From Microbacterium sp. (lineage in GTDB: Bacteria > Actinomycetota > Actinomycetes > Actinomycetales > Microbacteriaceae), in contig JAFKIL010000001.1 in the NCBI GenBank assembly GCA_017306415.1, positions 620,001 to 684,000 of the forward strand: DNA of 64,000 nucleotides, written 5' to 3'. Positions 18,484-29,181 of this stretch are shown one piece after another (position 1 is the first letter of the stretch; the number at the start of each line of letters is the position of its first letter). The position numbers were made by a program, and so were the translations under genes. A model generated the notes under the pieces. That model searched no databases. It was not told the origin of the DNA and saw only the letters and a list, made by a program, of their open reading frames with translations.

Positions 18484-20088
18484 TCAGTCCTCGGTGATCT
18501 CGATCTGGTGGAAGAGGTCGGCGCCCACGGCCTCGCGCATCTCGTCGAGGAGCGCGTCCGGCACGGGCGAGTCCACCGTCAGGACCGACAGCGCGCGGCC
18601 GCTCGCGTCGGGGTGCGCGACCTGCAGGCTCTCGATGTTGATGCCCGCGTCGCCGAGCCGCTTGCCGTAGATCGCGACGATGCCCGGGCGGTCGGCGTAG
18701 CGCATCACGATGTGGTGCCGCTCGAACGAGACCTCGATCTCGTAGTCGTTGATGCCGACGACCTTGGGGACCATGCGCGTGCCGGCGAGCGTGCCGGCCA
18801 CCGTGAGCGTCGACCCGTCCGAGAGCGTGCCGCGCAGGATCGTGATGTTGCGGTACAGCGGGCTCTCCGGCTCGACGATCAGCCGGGTCTCGATTCCGCG
18901 CTGCTCCGCGAACAGCGGCGCGTTCACGTAGGACACGTTCTCGCTGACGATGTTCGCCAGGACGCCCTTGAGCGCCGCCAGCCGATACACGCTGACGTCG
19001 TACGCCGCGAGCTCACCGCGCACCTCGATGTCGAGGCTCGTCAGGGCGGCTTGGGCGAGACCCGTGAAGAACTGGCCCAGCTTCTCGACGAGCGCGATGC
19101 CGGGGCGGACGAACGGATCGATGATGCCGCCCGCGACGTTCACGGCATCCGGCACCAGGTCGCCTTCCAGCGCGAGGCGCACCGACCTCGCGACGGACAC
19201 GCCCGCCTTCTCCTGCGCCTCCTCGGTGCTCGCGCCGAGGTGCGGCGTGACGACGACGTTCGGTAGCGAGACCAGGCGCGCCGCTGCGGAGTCGGGGGCG
19301 GGGGGCTCGGCGGAGAACACATCGAGCCCGGCGCCGGCGATCTCGCCCGTGGTCAGCGCGGCATAGAGCGCCTCCTCGTCGATGAGACCCCCGCGGGCGA
19401 CGTTGATGACGTACGCGGTGTCCTTCATCGCGGCCAGCTGCTCCGTACCGATCATGCCGGTCGTCTCGGGCGTCTTGGGCATGTGCACCGTGACGAAGTC
19501 GCTCTGGCGCAGCAGCTCGTCCAGTGGGAGGAGCTCGACCTGGAGCTGCTGCGCACGAGAGGGCGTCACGTAGGGATCGAAGCCGACGACACGCACGCCG
19601 AAGGCGCGGAGGCGCTCCGCGATCAGAGCGCCGATGCGCCCGAGGCCGACGATGCCGACCGTCTTCTCGAAGAGCTCGACGCCGCTGAACGAGCTGCGCT
19701 TCCACTGCCCCTGCGCCAGCGAGGCGTGCGCGGCCGGGATGCGCCGGGCCAGGCTCAGGATGTGGCCGATCGTGAGCTCGGCCGCCGAGATGATATTGGA
19801 GGTCGGCGCATTCACGACCATGACGCCCGCGGTCGTCGCGGCCTTGATGTCGACGTTGTCGAGGCCGACACCCGCGCGCGCGATCACCTTCAGCACGGGA
19901 GCCGCACCGATCGCCTCGACGTCCATCTTCGTGGCTGAGCGGATCAGGACCGCGTTCGCGTCCGTCAGCGCCGCCAGCAGCGCGCCACGATCCGTCCCGT
20001 CGACCTGACGGATCTCGAAGTCGGGGCCGAGCGCGTCGACGGTCGCGGGTGAGAGTTCTTCGGCGATGAGGACGACGGGCTTGGTCAC
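18484..20088 (-). CDS. serA: D-3-phosphoglycerate dehydrogenase
   Basis: First enzyme of serine synthesis, 534 residues, the long actinobacterial type with an extra intervening domain and a C-terminal ACT domain for serine feedback. The NAD-binding motif VGIVGLGRIGALIAERL is near residue 147, followed by the catalytic Arg and His regions (NVARGGLIDEEAL; TPHLGASTEEAQ). The C-terminal ACT starts near YADRPGIVAIYG. The GTG at 20088 is chosen because AAGGAA precedes it and the protein then starts TKPVVLIAEELSP. It matches the length of the M. tuberculosis enzyme closely. Confidence 0.96.
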   Translation of the reverse strand: MTKPVVLIAEELSPATVDALGPDFEIRQVDGTDRGALLAALTDANAVLIRSATKMDVEAIGAAPVLKVIARAGVGLDNVDIKAATTAGVMVVNAPTSNIISAAELTIGHILSLARRIPAAHASLAQGQWKRSSFSGVELFEKTVGIVGLGRIGALIAERLRAFGVRVVGFDPYVTPSRAQQLQVELLPLDELLRQSDFVTVHMPKTPETTGMIGTEQLAAMKDTAYVINVARGGLIDEEALYAALTTGEIAGAGLDVFSAEPPAPDSAAARLVSLPNVVVTPHLGASTEEAQEKAGVSVARSVRLALEGDLVPDAVNVAGGIIDPFVRPGIALVEKLGQFFTGLAQAALTSLDIEVRGELAAYDVSVYRLAALKGVLANIVSENVSYVNAPLFAEQRGIETRLIVEPESPLYRNITILRGTLSDGSTLTVAGTLAGTRMVPKVVGINDYEIEVSFERHHIVMRYADRPGIVAIYGKRLGDAGINIESLQVAHPDASGRALSVLTVDSPVPDALLDEMREAVGADLFHQIEITED

Positions 20089-20214
20089 AAGCAGTTCCTT
20101 CGGCGGTGCCGCCGCGCATGACGGCACGGCGAGGGAGCGGGGGCTGCCGCGCCACACATCGGGGCGGGCTCCGCCAGCCTATCGCGGGCAGGCACGCCCG
20201 CCCGACCGTGTGAC

Positions 20215-20231
20215 GTCCCGAACGCCGGGAC
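20215..20231. terminator. Hairpin after the small membrane-protein pair
   Basis: GTCCCG and CGGGAC form a perfect 6-bp stem around AACGC, 12 bp beyond the stop of the minus-strand gene at 20244. No U-tract follows, so it is a weak terminator candidate. Confidence 0.35.
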
Positions 20232-20243
20232 CGGCTCGACGGA

Positions 20244-20597
20244 TCAGCCGAGCAGCGACGCGCCCTGCGCGAAGGCGTAGGCCAGGATGTTGAGCCAGAA
20301 GACGCCGACGATCGTGAGGCCCGTGAACAGGACGGCCGCGAAGACGACGACGCGGCGCCGCCAGCCGACCCCGAACGCGATGGCGAACACGATCAGCGGG
20401 AACACCGCGGCGAAGAGCAGCACGAACCAGCCCAGCCCGTTCAGGCCGAGGCGCCCGCTCGCCTGGTACGAGAGCAGCGTCACCGCGTTCCACACGAAGT
20501 AGGCGTAGAGGAGCCCGAACACGCCGGCGATCGTCGCCACGATCCAGACGGGCGTGCGCGGCGGGGCCACGCCGACAGGGGTCTGATCGGCGCTCAT
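20244..20597 (-). CDS. Small integral membrane protein, unknown function
   Basis: A 117-residue protein with about three membrane helices (VWIVATIAGVFGLLYAYFVWNAV; GWFVLLFAAVFPLIVFAIAFGVGW; VVVFAAVLFTGLTIVGVFWLNILAYAF, described in pieces). It is not a family I recognise. The start overlaps the stop of the upstream 185-residue membrane protein by 4 bp (ATGA), so the two are translationally coupled and probably work together. It is not obviously linked to serine or branched-chain synthesis despite lying between serA and ilvC. Confidence 0.75.
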   Translation of the reverse strand: MSADQTPVGVAPPRTPVWIVATIAGVFGLLYAYFVWNAVTLLSYQASGRLGLNGLGWFVLLFAAVFPLIVFAIAFGVGWRRRVVVFAAVLFTGLTIVGVFWLNILAYAFAQGASLLG

Positions 20598-21151
20598 GAG
20601 CCGGACGCTCCGATCATGACGAAGGGCCAGGGGACGAGGAGGATGACGCCCAGCGCGAGGAACGCCCACCGCAGCCACGACCGCGCCCGCCGCGTGAGCG
20701 CGTAGACGAGCGCGAACCAGACCACCGGAGCGAGCGCGGCGAGACCGAGGGCGACCGCGTTGCCGATCGTCCACGCCGGCGACGCGTTGCCGTTCGCGTC
20801 CACGAGGAACCCGGCACTCCCCTGCAGCCGCAGTCCGCCCACGATCCACCCGATCACGTAGAGCAGGTAGATCCCGCCGAGCACGCCGATCCCGATCAGT
20901 GCGGCGTTGCCCATCGACGACGATGTCTCCCCGGATGCGGCTGGGTGCTCCGCGGCATCCGCCTCGCTCTGCGCGACGACGCGGTCGGCACCCTTGCCTA
21001 CCGCCGTGAAGCCGTCCGCCAGGGGAACGGCGGCATCGGGCTCCCGGTCTCGCGACGCGCTCGACGACGCGGGCTTCGCGGGCCCCGTGTCGAGCGTCGG
21101 GTCGTCGTCGCCGCCCCACGACAGCGCGTCATCGTCCAGCCGTGCGTTCAC
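20594..21151 (-). CDS. Membrane protein with acidic N-terminal tail, unknown function
   Basis: A 185-residue protein. Residues 1-80 are a polar acidic tail (DDDALSWGGDDDPTLD) predicted cytoplasmic, followed by about three helices between residues 82 and 180. Family not recognised. The GTG start has TAGCCT exactly six bases upstream, giving a leaderless start. The 4-bp overlap with the downstream 117-residue membrane protein suggests a two-subunit membrane unit. Confidence 0.75.
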   Translation of the reverse strand: MNARLDDDALSWGGDDDPTLDTGPAKPASSSASRDREPDAAVPLADGFTAVGKGADRVVAQSEADAAEHPAASGETSSSMGNAALIGIGVLGGIYLLYVIGWIVGGLRLQGSAGFLVDANGNASPAWTIGNAVALGLAALAPVVWFALVYALTRRARSWLRWAFLALGVILLVPWPFVMIGASGS

Positions 21152-21157
21152 CCTGTC

Positions 21158-21163
21158 AGGCTA
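21158..21163 (-). promoter_or_regulatory. -10 element TAGCCT of the membrane-protein pair
   Basis: On the minus strand TAGCCT, six bases (GACAGG), then GTG at 21151. Confidence 0.5.
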
Positions 21164-21205
21164 CCCGCACGGACGACCCCGGCACGTGCCACCGGCTCGG
21201 CGCCG

Positions 21206-21610
21206 TCAGATCGCGCGGACGCGGTTGCCCCGCTTCTCGTGCGTCAGCTCGACGAACCCGAGCTCCTCGAGCAGCGGGGGGAGGTACATCCCGAACCGCC
21301 CGCGGTAGCCCTTCCGCTGGCCGTACCAGCCACCGACCGGATTCCCCTCATCGCGGCCCCAGGCCTCGACCGTGCCGGGAGCCGCGGGCTTCTGCTCGTC
21401 GGCGGCGCCCAGGTCGACCCAGTCGCCCTGCTCCCGCAGCCACGACACGAGATCGTCGACGGCCGCGGCGAGATACGTGAGCCGGGTCGCGCCGACCTGG
21501 CAGACCAGGAGCGGCGGATGCGCCTGCTCGTCGCGGTACATCGTGTAGCTCGACGATCCCGGCGCCGTCGTCAGCTGCCACGGATCGTCCTTCGTGCCCG
21601 CTCCGGTCAT
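21206..21610 (-). CDS. Conserved hypothetical protein
   Basis: A 134-residue soluble protein beginning MTGAGTKDDPWQLTT. Features include YTMYRDEQAHPPLLVCQVG, a predicted helix YLAAAVDDLVSWLREQGDWV, and a C-terminal basic region GGWYGQRKGYRGRFGMYLPPLLEELG. I recall similar proteins as an uncharacterised actinobacterial family, possibly nucleic-acid binding given the RK-rich GxYGxRxGxRGR segment, but that is speculation. The ATG at 21610 has AAGG at ribosome-binding distance. A GTG nine bases upstream is possible. Confidence 0.75.
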   Translation of the reverse strand: MTGAGTKDDPWQLTTAPGSSSYTMYRDEQAHPPLLVCQVGATRLTYLAAAVDDLVSWLREQGDWVDLGAADEQKPAAPGTVEAWGRDEGNPVGGWYGQRKGYRGRFGMYLPPLLEELGFVELTHEKRGNRVRAI

Positions 21611-21673
21611 GTCGCCCACCTTCCGTCGGGAACAGCGCCCAGCGTAGCGCTCAGGGGCCCGAGTGCATGCAGA

Positions 21674-21702
21674 AGGCCCGGCCTCTTGTGGAGACCGGGC
21701 CT
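21674..21702. terminator. Hairpin between ilvC and the hypothetical gene
   Basis: AGGCCCGG and CCGGGCCT form an 8-bp perfect stem, 44 bp beyond the ilvC stop on the minus strand. No T-run follows. It is the likely 3' end of the ilv transcript. Confidence 0.5.
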
Positions 21703-21745
21703 CGGTGGCTTCCCGCGGATCAGCGCGTGAAGTGTACGACGGACG

Positions 21746-22783
<1,038 letters not shown>

Positions 22784-22823
22784 CTAGTTTCTGCGTTCGA
22801 GAGTCTGGTGCCCGGAGGCGATG

Positions 22824-23333
22824 TCAGCCGCGGAGGACGCGCTCGGTGATGCTCTTGCCGCCGCGCCCGATGGCCACGAGGCCGGACTGCGCGAGCTCCT
22901 TGATGCCGAAGGGCTCGACGGCGCGCAGGAACGCCTCGACCTTCCCCTTGTCGCCCGTGATCTCGATCACGATCGCGTCGGGCGCGTAGTCGACGACGGC
23001 CGCACGGAACAAGGTGACGACCTCGAGCACGTTCGAGCGCGACGCGTTGTCGGCCCGGACCTTCACGAGCATGTGCTCGCGCTGCACGGATGCCGCCGCT
23101 TCGAGCTCGACGATCTTGATCACGTTGATCAGCTTGTTCAGCTGTTTGGTGACCTGCTCGAGCGGCTGCTCGTCGACGTCGACCACCACCGTGATGCGGG
23201 ACAGGCCCGGCACCTCGGTGACGCCCACGGCGAGCGATTCGATGTTGAAGCCGCGACGGGCGAACAGCCCGGCGACGCGGGTCAGCAGACCCGGCTTGTC
23301 CTCCACCAGGAGGCTCAGCACGTGTGTGGACAT
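22824..23333 (-). CDS. ilvN: Acetolactate synthase small (regulatory) subunit
   Basis: A 169-residue regulatory subunit with an N-terminal ACT domain (HVLSLLVEDKPGLLTRVAGLFARRGFNIESL, residues 3-33, described in part) that binds valine for feedback inhibition, and the second ACT-like C-terminal domain (AFLRAVEPFGIKELAQSG). ATG 23333 is chosen over an upstream in-frame ATG because the conserved N-terminus begins there and GGGGAG precedes it. It is 13 bp downstream of ilvB. Confidence 0.97.
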   Translation of the reverse strand: MSTHVLSLLVEDKPGLLTRVAGLFARRGFNIESLAVGVTEVPGLSRITVVVDVDEQPLEQVTKQLNKLINVIKIVELEAAASVQREHMLVKVRADNASRSNVLEVVTLFRAAVVDYAPDAIVIEITGDKGKVEAFLRAVEPFGIKELAQSGLVAIGRGGKSITERVLRG

Positions 23334-23346
23334 GTCCCGCTCCCCC

Positions 23347-25149
23347 TCAGTCTTCCTGCTCGAACGCCGGCGCGTGGTCACGGGCGTACTGGACGTAGCT
23401 GTTGCTGACGCCCTGCGGCACCATCGGCCACACCATCGCGTCCGCGCTCACCACGAAGTCGATGACGACCGGGCGGTCGTTCGTCTCCAGGGCGAGCTTG
23501 ATGGCTGCGTCGACGTCCTCTTCCTTCTCGACCCGGATCGCGAGGCACCCATACGCCTCGGCGAGCTTCACGAAATCCGGGATGCGCGCCGTGCCGTGGC
23601 CGGTGTTGAGACTCGTGTGGGAGTGGCGGCCGTCGTAGAAGAGCGTCTGCCACTGGCGCACCATGCCCAGCGACGAGTTGTTGATGATCGCGACCTTGAT
23701 CGGGATGTCGTTGATCGTGCAGGTGGCGAGCTCCTGATTGGTCATCTGGAAGCAGCCGTCGCCGTCGATCGCCCACACGACGCGGTCGGGCTCCGCGACC
23801 TTCGCGCCCATCGCGGCCGGCACGGCGTAGCCCATGGTGCCCGCGCCGCCGGAGTTCAGCCACGAGTTCGGCCGCTCGTACTTGATGAACTGCGCCGCCC
23901 ACATCTGGTGCTGCCCGACACCCGCGGCGTACACGCCCTCGGGGCCGGTCAGCTCGCCGATGCGCGAGATGACGTACTGCGGGGACATGAGTCCGTCGCT
24001 GGGCTGCGAGTACCCGAGCGGGAACTCGTCGCGCAGACCGTCGAGGAACGACCACCACTCCTCGATGTCCGGCTGCGCACCGGCGACCGCGGCACGGTAC
24101 GCCGCATCGAGGTCGACGAGCACGTCCTTGACATCTCCCACGATCGGCACGTCCGCGATGCGGATCTTGGAGATCTCGGCGGGATCGATGTCGACGTGCA
24201 CCACCTGCGCGTGCGGCGCGAAGAGCTCCGCCTTGCCGGTGACGCGGTCGTCGAACCGCGCGCCGAGGGCGACGATAAGGTCGGCCTCCTGCAGCGCGAG
24301 CACCGCGGGCACCGTCCCGTGCATGCCGGGCATGCCCAGGTGCTGCCGATGCGAGTCGGGGAACGCGCCCCGCGCCATGAGAGTCGTCACGACCGGTGCC
24401 GTGGTGGACTCCGCCAAGGTCAGCAGTTCGTCCGACGCACGGGCGCGGATCACTCCGCCGCCCACGTAGAGGACGGGCTTCTTCGCCTGGGCGAGAAGCT
24501 GCGCCGCCGCCTGGATCTGCTTGCCGTGGGCCTTGGTCACGGGCCGGTAGCCGGGGAGGTCGATCTTCGGCGGCCAGACGAACGGCGCCTCGGCCTGCTG
24601 CGCGTCCTTCGTGATGTCGACGAGCACGGGGCCGGGGCGTCCGGTGCCGGCGATCTCGTACGCAGCCGCGATTGCGCCCGGGATGTCTTCGGCCCGCTTG
24701 ACCAGGAACGAGTGCTTCGTGATCGGCATCGTGATGCCGACGATGTCCGCCTCCTGGAAGGCGTCGGTGCCCATGAGCTGGCTGAACACCTGACCGGTGA
24801 TCGCCACGACGGGCACGGAGTCCATGTAGGCGTCGGCGATGGCCGTGACGAGGTTCGTCGCCCCGGGGCCGGACGTGGCGATGGCGACGCCGACCTTGTT
24901 GGACGCCGCGGCGTAGCCCTCGGCGGCGTGGCCGGCGCCCTGCTCGTGACGGACCAGAACGTGGCGCAGCTCCGAGCTGTCCATGAGCGGGTCGTACACG
25001 GGCAGGATGGCGCCGCCCGGGAGACCGAAGACGTCGGTCACGCCGAGCAGCTCGAGCGAGCGGACGACCGCCTGGGCACCCGTGAGCACGGGCGCAGACG
25101 CGGTGCGGGCGGGCGGCCGGGGCACGGCCGCTGTGGTTTCGGCGGGCAT
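23347..25149 (-). CDS. ilvB: Acetolactate synthase large (catalytic) subunit
   Basis: A 600-residue TPP-dependent enzyme making acetolactate and acetohydroxybutyrate, the committed step of branched-chain synthesis. The catalytic glutamate is in [15 protein letters not shown] near residue 72, the FAD region follows, and the TPP-Mg motif [15 protein letters not shown] with its distal Asn (IINN) is near residue 465-490. Length and motifs fit the anabolic, FAD-containing class. It lies 42 bp downstream of ilvD and 13 bp upstream of ilvN. Confidence 0.98.
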   Translation of the reverse strand: MPAETTAAVPRPPARTASAPVLTGAQAVVRSLELLGVTDVFGLPGGAILPVYDPLMDSSELRHVLVRHEQGAGHAAEGYAAASNKVGVAIATSGPGATNLVTAIADAYMDSVPVVAITGQVFSQLMGTDAFQEADIVGITMPITKHSFLVKRAEDIPGAIAAAYEIAGTGRPGPVLVDITKDAQQAEAPFVWPPKIDLPGYRPVTKAHGKQIQAAAQLLAQAKKPVLYVGGGVIRARASDELLTLAESTTAPVVTTLMARGAFPDSHRQHLGMPGMHGTVPAVLALQEADLIVALGARFDDRVTGKAELFAPHAQVVHVDIDPAEISKIRIADVPIVGDVKDVLVDLDAAYRAAVAGAQPDIEEWWSFLDGLRDEFPLGYSQPSDGLMSPQYVISRIGELTGPEGVYAAGVGQHQMWAAQFIKYERPNSWLNSGGAGTMGYAVPAAMGAKVAEPDRVVWAIDGDGCFQMTNQELATCTINDIPIKVAIINNSSLGMVRQWQTLFYDGRHSHTSLNTGHGTARIPDFVKLAEAYGCLAIRVEKEEDVDAAIKLALETNDRPVVIDFVVSADAMVWPMVPQGVSNSYVQYARDHAPAFEQED

Positions 25150-25191
25150 GGTGGATTTCCTTGTCTCAGGAGACGGACTGTCGGGTAGCCG

Positions 25192-26898
25192 TTATCCCGT
25201 GACAGCACCTTCCGAGGCGGAGTGCACGAGACGGGAGTACTTGGCGAGGACGCCACGGGTATAGCGCGGAGGAAGCGGCTCCCAGCCTTCGCGGCGGGAG
25301 CTCAGCTCGGTCTCATCGACGAGTAGGTCGAGAGTGCGAGCCGCGATATCGACCCGTATCAGATCACCATCGCGCACGAATGCGATGGGACCTGCGTCCA
25401 CCGCCTCGGGTGCTATGTGGCCGATGCACAGTCCGGTTGTGCCGCCTGAGAATCGACCGTCCGTCAAGAGTAGTACATCTTTTCCGAGCCCGGCGCCCTT
25501 GATGGCCGCCGTGATGGCGAGCATCTCACGCATCCCCGGTCCGCCCTTGGGGCCTTCGTAGCGGATCACGACGACGTCGCCGGCGCCGATCTGGCCGGCC
25601 TCGAGCGCGTCCATCGCGGCGCGCTCCCTCTCGAAGACCCGCGCGGGCCCCTCGAACACGGCGGCGTCGAAACCGGCCGTCTTCACGACCGCGCCCTCGG
25701 GCGCCAGCGAACCGTGCAGGATCGTGATGCCGCCGGTGGCGTGGATCGGGTCGTCGAACGTGTGGATCACGGTTCCGTCGACCGGACGCGGGTTGAGCTC
25801 GGCGAGGTTCTCCGCCAGCGTCTTGCCCGTCACCGTGAGCGCGTCTCCGTGCAGGAGGCCCTCGTCGAGCATCGCCTTCATGATCACGGGGATGCCGCCG
25901 TGCCGGTCGACGTCGTTCATGACGAACTGGCCGAACGGCTTCATGTCCGCGACGTGGGGGACCTTGTCGCCGATGCGGTTGAAGTCGTGGAGGGTCAGGT
26001 CGACATCCGCCTCGCGGGCGATGGCGAGGAGGTGCAGGACGACGTTGGTCGAGCCGCCGAGCGCCATGGCCAGCGCCACCGCGTTCTCGAACGCCTCCTT
26101 GGTGAGGATGTCGCGCGTCGTGATGCCGTGGCGGAGGAGGTTCACCACCGCCTCACCCGAGCGGTGCGCGAAGTAGTCGCGCCGACGGTCGGCCGAGGGC
26201 GGCGCGGCGGAGCCGGGGAGGCTCAGTCCGAGCGCCTCGGCGACGGACGCCATCGTGTTGGCGGTGTACATGCCGCCGCAGGCGCCCTCACCGGGGGCGA
26301 ACGCGCACTCGATGCGCTTCAGATCCTCTTCGCTCATGCGACCCGCGAGGCACGCACCGACGCCCTCGAACGAGTCGATGATCGTGATGTCCTTCTCGGT
26401 GCCGTCGGAGAGCTTGACCCACCCGGGCGCGATCGATCCGGCGTACAGGAAGACGCTCGACAGGTCGAGGCGCGCGCTCGCCATCAGCATCCCGGGGATC
26501 GACTTGTCGCAGCCCGCCAGCAACACGGTGCCGTCGAGGCGCTCGGCCATCACCACGGTCTCGACGGAGTCGGCGATCACCTCGCGCGAGACGAGGGAGA
26601 AGTGCATGCCCTCGTGGCCCATCGAGATGCCGTCCGACACGGAGATCGTGCCGAACTGGAGCGGATACCCGCCACCGGCGTGCACGCCCTCCTTCGCGCC
26701 TTGCGCGAGGCGGTCGAGGCTCAGGTTGCAGGGCGTGATCTCGTTCCAGCTGGACGCGATGCCGATCTGGGGCTTCTCCCAGTCCTCGTCGCCCATGCCG
26801 ACGCCGCGCAGCATTCCGCGGGATGTGGTGGCCTCGATGCCGTCGGTGACGACGCGACTGCGAGGCTTGATGTCGATCGAAGTGCCGGAGTCAGACAT
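25192..26898 (-). CDS. ilvD: Dihydroxy-acid dehydratase
   Basis: A 568-residue Fe-S dehydratase of Val/Ile synthesis. The three cluster cysteines are in [21 protein letters not shown] and [12 protein letters not shown], and the C-terminal substrate serine region [16 protein letters not shown] is intact. Length fits the actinobacterial type. ATG 26898 has TAGACT exactly six bases upstream. The TAG in this hexamer is the stop codon of otsAB, so ilvD has its own leaderless promoter despite the 9-bp gap. The stretch 25320-25490, which encodes the conserved C-terminal core, uses rare codons unlike the rest of the gene. Confidence 0.97.
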   Translation of the reverse strand: MSDSGTSIDIKPRSRVVTDGIEATTSRGMLRGVGMGDEDWEKPQIGIASSWNEITPCNLSLDRLAQGAKEGVHAGGGYPLQFGTISVSDGISMGHEGMHFSLVSREVIADSVETVVMAERLDGTVLLAGCDKSIPGMLMASARLDLSSVFLYAGSIAPGWVKLSDGTEKDITIIDSFEGVGACLAGRMSEEDLKRIECAFAPGEGACGGMYTANTMASVAEALGLSLPGSAAPPSADRRRDYFAHRSGEAVVNLLRHGITTRDILTKEAFENAVALAMALGGSTNVVLHLLAIAREADVDLTLHDFNRIGDKVPHVADMKPFGQFVMNDVDRHGGIPVIMKAMLDEGLLHGDALTVTGKTLAENLAELNPRPVDGTVIHTFDDPIHATGGITILHGSLAPEGAVVKTAGFDAAVFEGPARVFERERAAMDALEAGQIGAGDVVVIRYEGPKGGPGMREMLAITAAIKGAGLGKDVLLLTDGRFSGGTTGLCIGHIAPEAVDAGPIAFVRDGDLIRVDIAARTLDLLVDETELSSRREGWEPLPPRYTRGVLAKYSRLVHSASEGAVTG

Positions 26899-26904
26899 TC
26901 TCGA

Positions 26905-26910
26905 AGTCTA
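26905..26910 (-). promoter_or_regulatory. -10 element TAGACT of ilvD, containing the otsAB stop codon
   Basis: On the minus strand TAGACT is followed by six bases (TCGAGA) and the ilvD ATG. The first three bases are the otsAB stop. Confidence 0.55.
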
Positions 26911-29100
26911 TTCCCGGCGGACCGACCGGAGTTCCGCCACCCGGGCGAGAAGCGCCGCGAGGGCCGGGATGTCGGGGACTCTGACCTTTGCGGCGGTCTG
27001 CCTCCCACCCACGTGGACGCCCAGGTCGCCCGCGCCGAGGGACACGAGTGCGTCCTCGTCGGTCACATCGTCCCCGGCGAACAGCACGGCGGTGGCGCCG
27101 GTGCGGTCGCGGAGCGCGGCGACGGCGGAGTCCTTCCCCTCGTCGCGGAAGGCGTACTCGACGATGTTGTGGCCCGTCCGGCGACGCCAGTGCGGCGCCT
27201 CCGCCGCGACGATCTCGTCGACCGCCAGATCTGCCGACGCGGAGGTCGCGGCATCCGCGCGCCGCGTGTGGACGCCGAACCCGAAGGTCTTCGGCTCGAT
27301 CCACACGCCCTTCATCTGCGCCGTGGCCGCCTCGGCCCGCTCCCGCAGCCGATCTCGGAGCTCCGCGTCCGCGGGATCCTCGTGCGGCTCGATCGCACCG
27401 ATGCCCGGCGCCCAGAACTCCGCTCCGTGCGAGCCGGCGAGGAAGATCCGCGAGTCGTCGGTGTGCTCGGCGATCTCGCGGAGATCCGCGAGGCTGCGCC
27501 CCGACACCAGCGCCACGACCGTGTCAGGGGCGTCCAGCAGCGCGTCCACCGCCTCGCGCGCCGTCGGGAGCATGCGGGCGTTCATCGGCTCGTCCTCGAG
27601 CGGCGCGAGCGTGCCGTCGAAGTCGAGCGCGACGAGCAGGCGGCCGGTGCGCGCGATGCGCGCGAGCGCCGCTTCCGCCTCCGCAGGCAGCGAGAATCCG
27701 GTGCGGCCGTCCTTCGCCCGTCCGAGTGCCTCCAGGAAGTCCGCCGACCACGCCTCGACGTCGTGCTCCTGCACACGCTTGCGGAGCGCCCGCATCCGCC
27801 TGCCCTGCTCCCCCGCGGACATCTCGACCGCGCGCATCATCGCGTCCTTGAGACCTTCGATGTCGTGCGGATTCACGCGCACGGCACTGCCGAGCTCGTC
27901 GGCGGCGCCGGCGAACTCGCTCAGCAGCAGGACGCCGCGGTTGTCCACGCGCGATGCCACGTACTCCTTCGCGACGAGGTTCATCCCGTCCCGCAGCGCC
28001 GTCACCAGCATCACGTCGGCGGCGAGGAACAGCGCCACCATCTCCTCGCGCGGATACGCCTGATGCAGATACCGGACCGCAGTGTGCCCCATCGTGTCGT
28101 AGTCGCCGTCGATCCGGCCGACCGTCTGCTCGATCTCGTCGCGCAGCTGCACGTACGCCTCGACCCGCTCGCGACTGGGGCTCGCCACCTGGACCAGCGT
28201 CACGTCGTCCACGCTGAGGCGGCCCTCCTGCAGCAGCTCCCCGTAGGCCTTCAGGCGGTGGCGGATGCCCTTCGTGTAGTCGAGCCGGTCGACGCCGAGC
28301 AGGATGCGCTTCGGATTGCCGAGACTCTCGCGGATCTCCGCGGCTCTCGCCTGGATGTCCGGGCGCTCGGCGAGGGCGACGTAGGAAGCGGCGTCGATCG
28401 AGATCGGGAAGGCCTTGGCGAGCGCGATCCTCGTCGTGCCGTTCTGCTCCGGGACGCGGATGCCGCTCGACTTCGTCTCGAAGCGGAGCTGCCGACGAAC
28501 GGCGCGGGCGAAGTTGCCCGCGTCGGCGACGCGCTGGAAGCCGATGACGTCGGCACCGAGCAGGCCCTCCAGAACCTGCCGCCGCCACGGCAGCTGCGAG
28601 AACAAGCCGTATGCCGGGAACGGAATGTGATGGAAGTAGCCGATGGTGAGATCTGGTCGCGCGTCACGCAGGAGCCGTGGCACGAGCTGGAGCTGGTAGT
28701 CCTGGACCCACACTGTGCCGCCCTTCGCCGCGACGTCCGCGGCGGCGTCGGCGAAGCGCTTGTTGACCCGCATGTACGCGTTCCACCACTCGCGGCGATA
28801 CCGGGGCGGCGAGATCACGTCGTGGTAGAGCGGCCAGATCGTATCGTTCGAGAAGCCCTCGTAGTAGAGCTCGACCTCTTCCGCACTCAGCGTGACGGGC
28901 ACGAGATGCGTCCCCTCGAACTCGAACGGCTCCACGTCCACGTCGGGCTTGCCGGGCCACCCCACCCACGCGCCCTCGGTCTTGCGCATCACCGGGTCGA
29001 GGGCCGTGACGAGCCCGCCGGGCGACGTGCGCCATCCGCCGTCCGGGTCGCGGTCGACGGGGAGGCGGTTGGCGACGACGACGAGTTCGGCTTCAGACAC
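26908..29100 (-). CDS. otsAB: Fused trehalose-6-phosphate synthase / phosphatase
   Basis: A 730-residue fusion making trehalose from UDP-glucose and glucose-6-phosphate. Residues 1-465 are a GT20 synthase: VVANRLPVD at the start, the WVQDYQLQLVP and GYFHHIPFP substrate motifs, GVDRLDYTKGI and the DGMNLVAKEY nucleotide-sugar loop. Residues about 485-725 are a HAD-type OtsB phosphatase with DFDGTLAP near 493, SGRSLADL and the GDDVTDEDAL metal loop. Both active sites look intact. GTG start preceded by AGGAG. Many actinobacteria keep the two genes separate, so the fusion is notable but not unique. ilvD follows after 9 bp but has its own promoter. Confidence 0.94.
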   Translation of the reverse strand: MSEAELVVVANRLPVDRDPDGGWRTSPGGLVTALDPVMRKTEGAWVGWPGKPDVDVEPFEFEGTHLVPVTLSAEEVELYYEGFSNDTIWPLYHDVISPPRYRREWWNAYMRVNKRFADAAADVAAKGGTVWVQDYQLQLVPRLLRDARPDLTIGYFHHIPFPAYGLFSQLPWRRQVLEGLLGADVIGFQRVADAGNFARAVRRQLRFETKSSGIRVPEQNGTTRIALAKAFPISIDAASYVALAERPDIQARAAEIRESLGNPKRILLGVDRLDYTKGIRHRLKAYGELLQEGRLSVDDVTLVQVASPSRERVEAYVQLRDEIEQTVGRIDGDYDTMGHTAVRYLHQAYPREEMVALFLAADVMLVTALRDGMNLVAKEYVASRVDNRGVLLLSEFAGAADELGSAVRVNPHDIEGLKDAMMRAVEMSAGEQGRRMRALRKRVQEHDVEAWSADFLEALGRAKDGRTGFSLPAEAEAALARIARTGRLLVALDFDGTLAPLEDEPMNARMLPTAREAVDALLDAPDTVVALVSGRSLADLREIAEHTDDSRIFLAGSHGAEFWAPGIGAIEPHEDPADAELRDRLRERAEAATAQMKGVWIEPKTFGFGVHTRRADAATSASADLAVDEIVAAEAPHWRRRTGHNIVEYAFRDEGKDSAVAALRDRTGATAVLFAGDDVTDEDALVSLGAGDLGVHVGGRQTAAKVRVPDIPALAALLARVAELRSVRRE

Positions 29101-29169
29101 GCGGGCTCCTGGCGACAGCGAGGTGTGGGGGACGCTGTCGTTTCAGGCTAACAGCGCGACGGGGACGGG

Positions 29170-29175
29170 TAGCGT
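29170..29175 (+). promoter_or_regulatory. -10 element TAGCGT, leaderless start at 29182
   Basis: TAGCGT, six bases (GGACGC), ATG at 29182, with no ribosome-binding site. Confidence 0.5.
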
Positions 29176-29181
29176 GGACGC

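Noticed and set aside
18449-20231. Several GC-rich hairpins as certain terminators
   Set aside because: Most lack a T-run, and hairpins of 6-7 bp are common by chance at this GC content. They are listed with low confidence.
25714-29151. A very long open frame (over 1100 codons) opposite ilvD and otsAB
   Set aside because: High-GC DNA suppresses stops in the complementary frame. Both minus-strand genes have complete active sites, and the composition here is non-protein-like.
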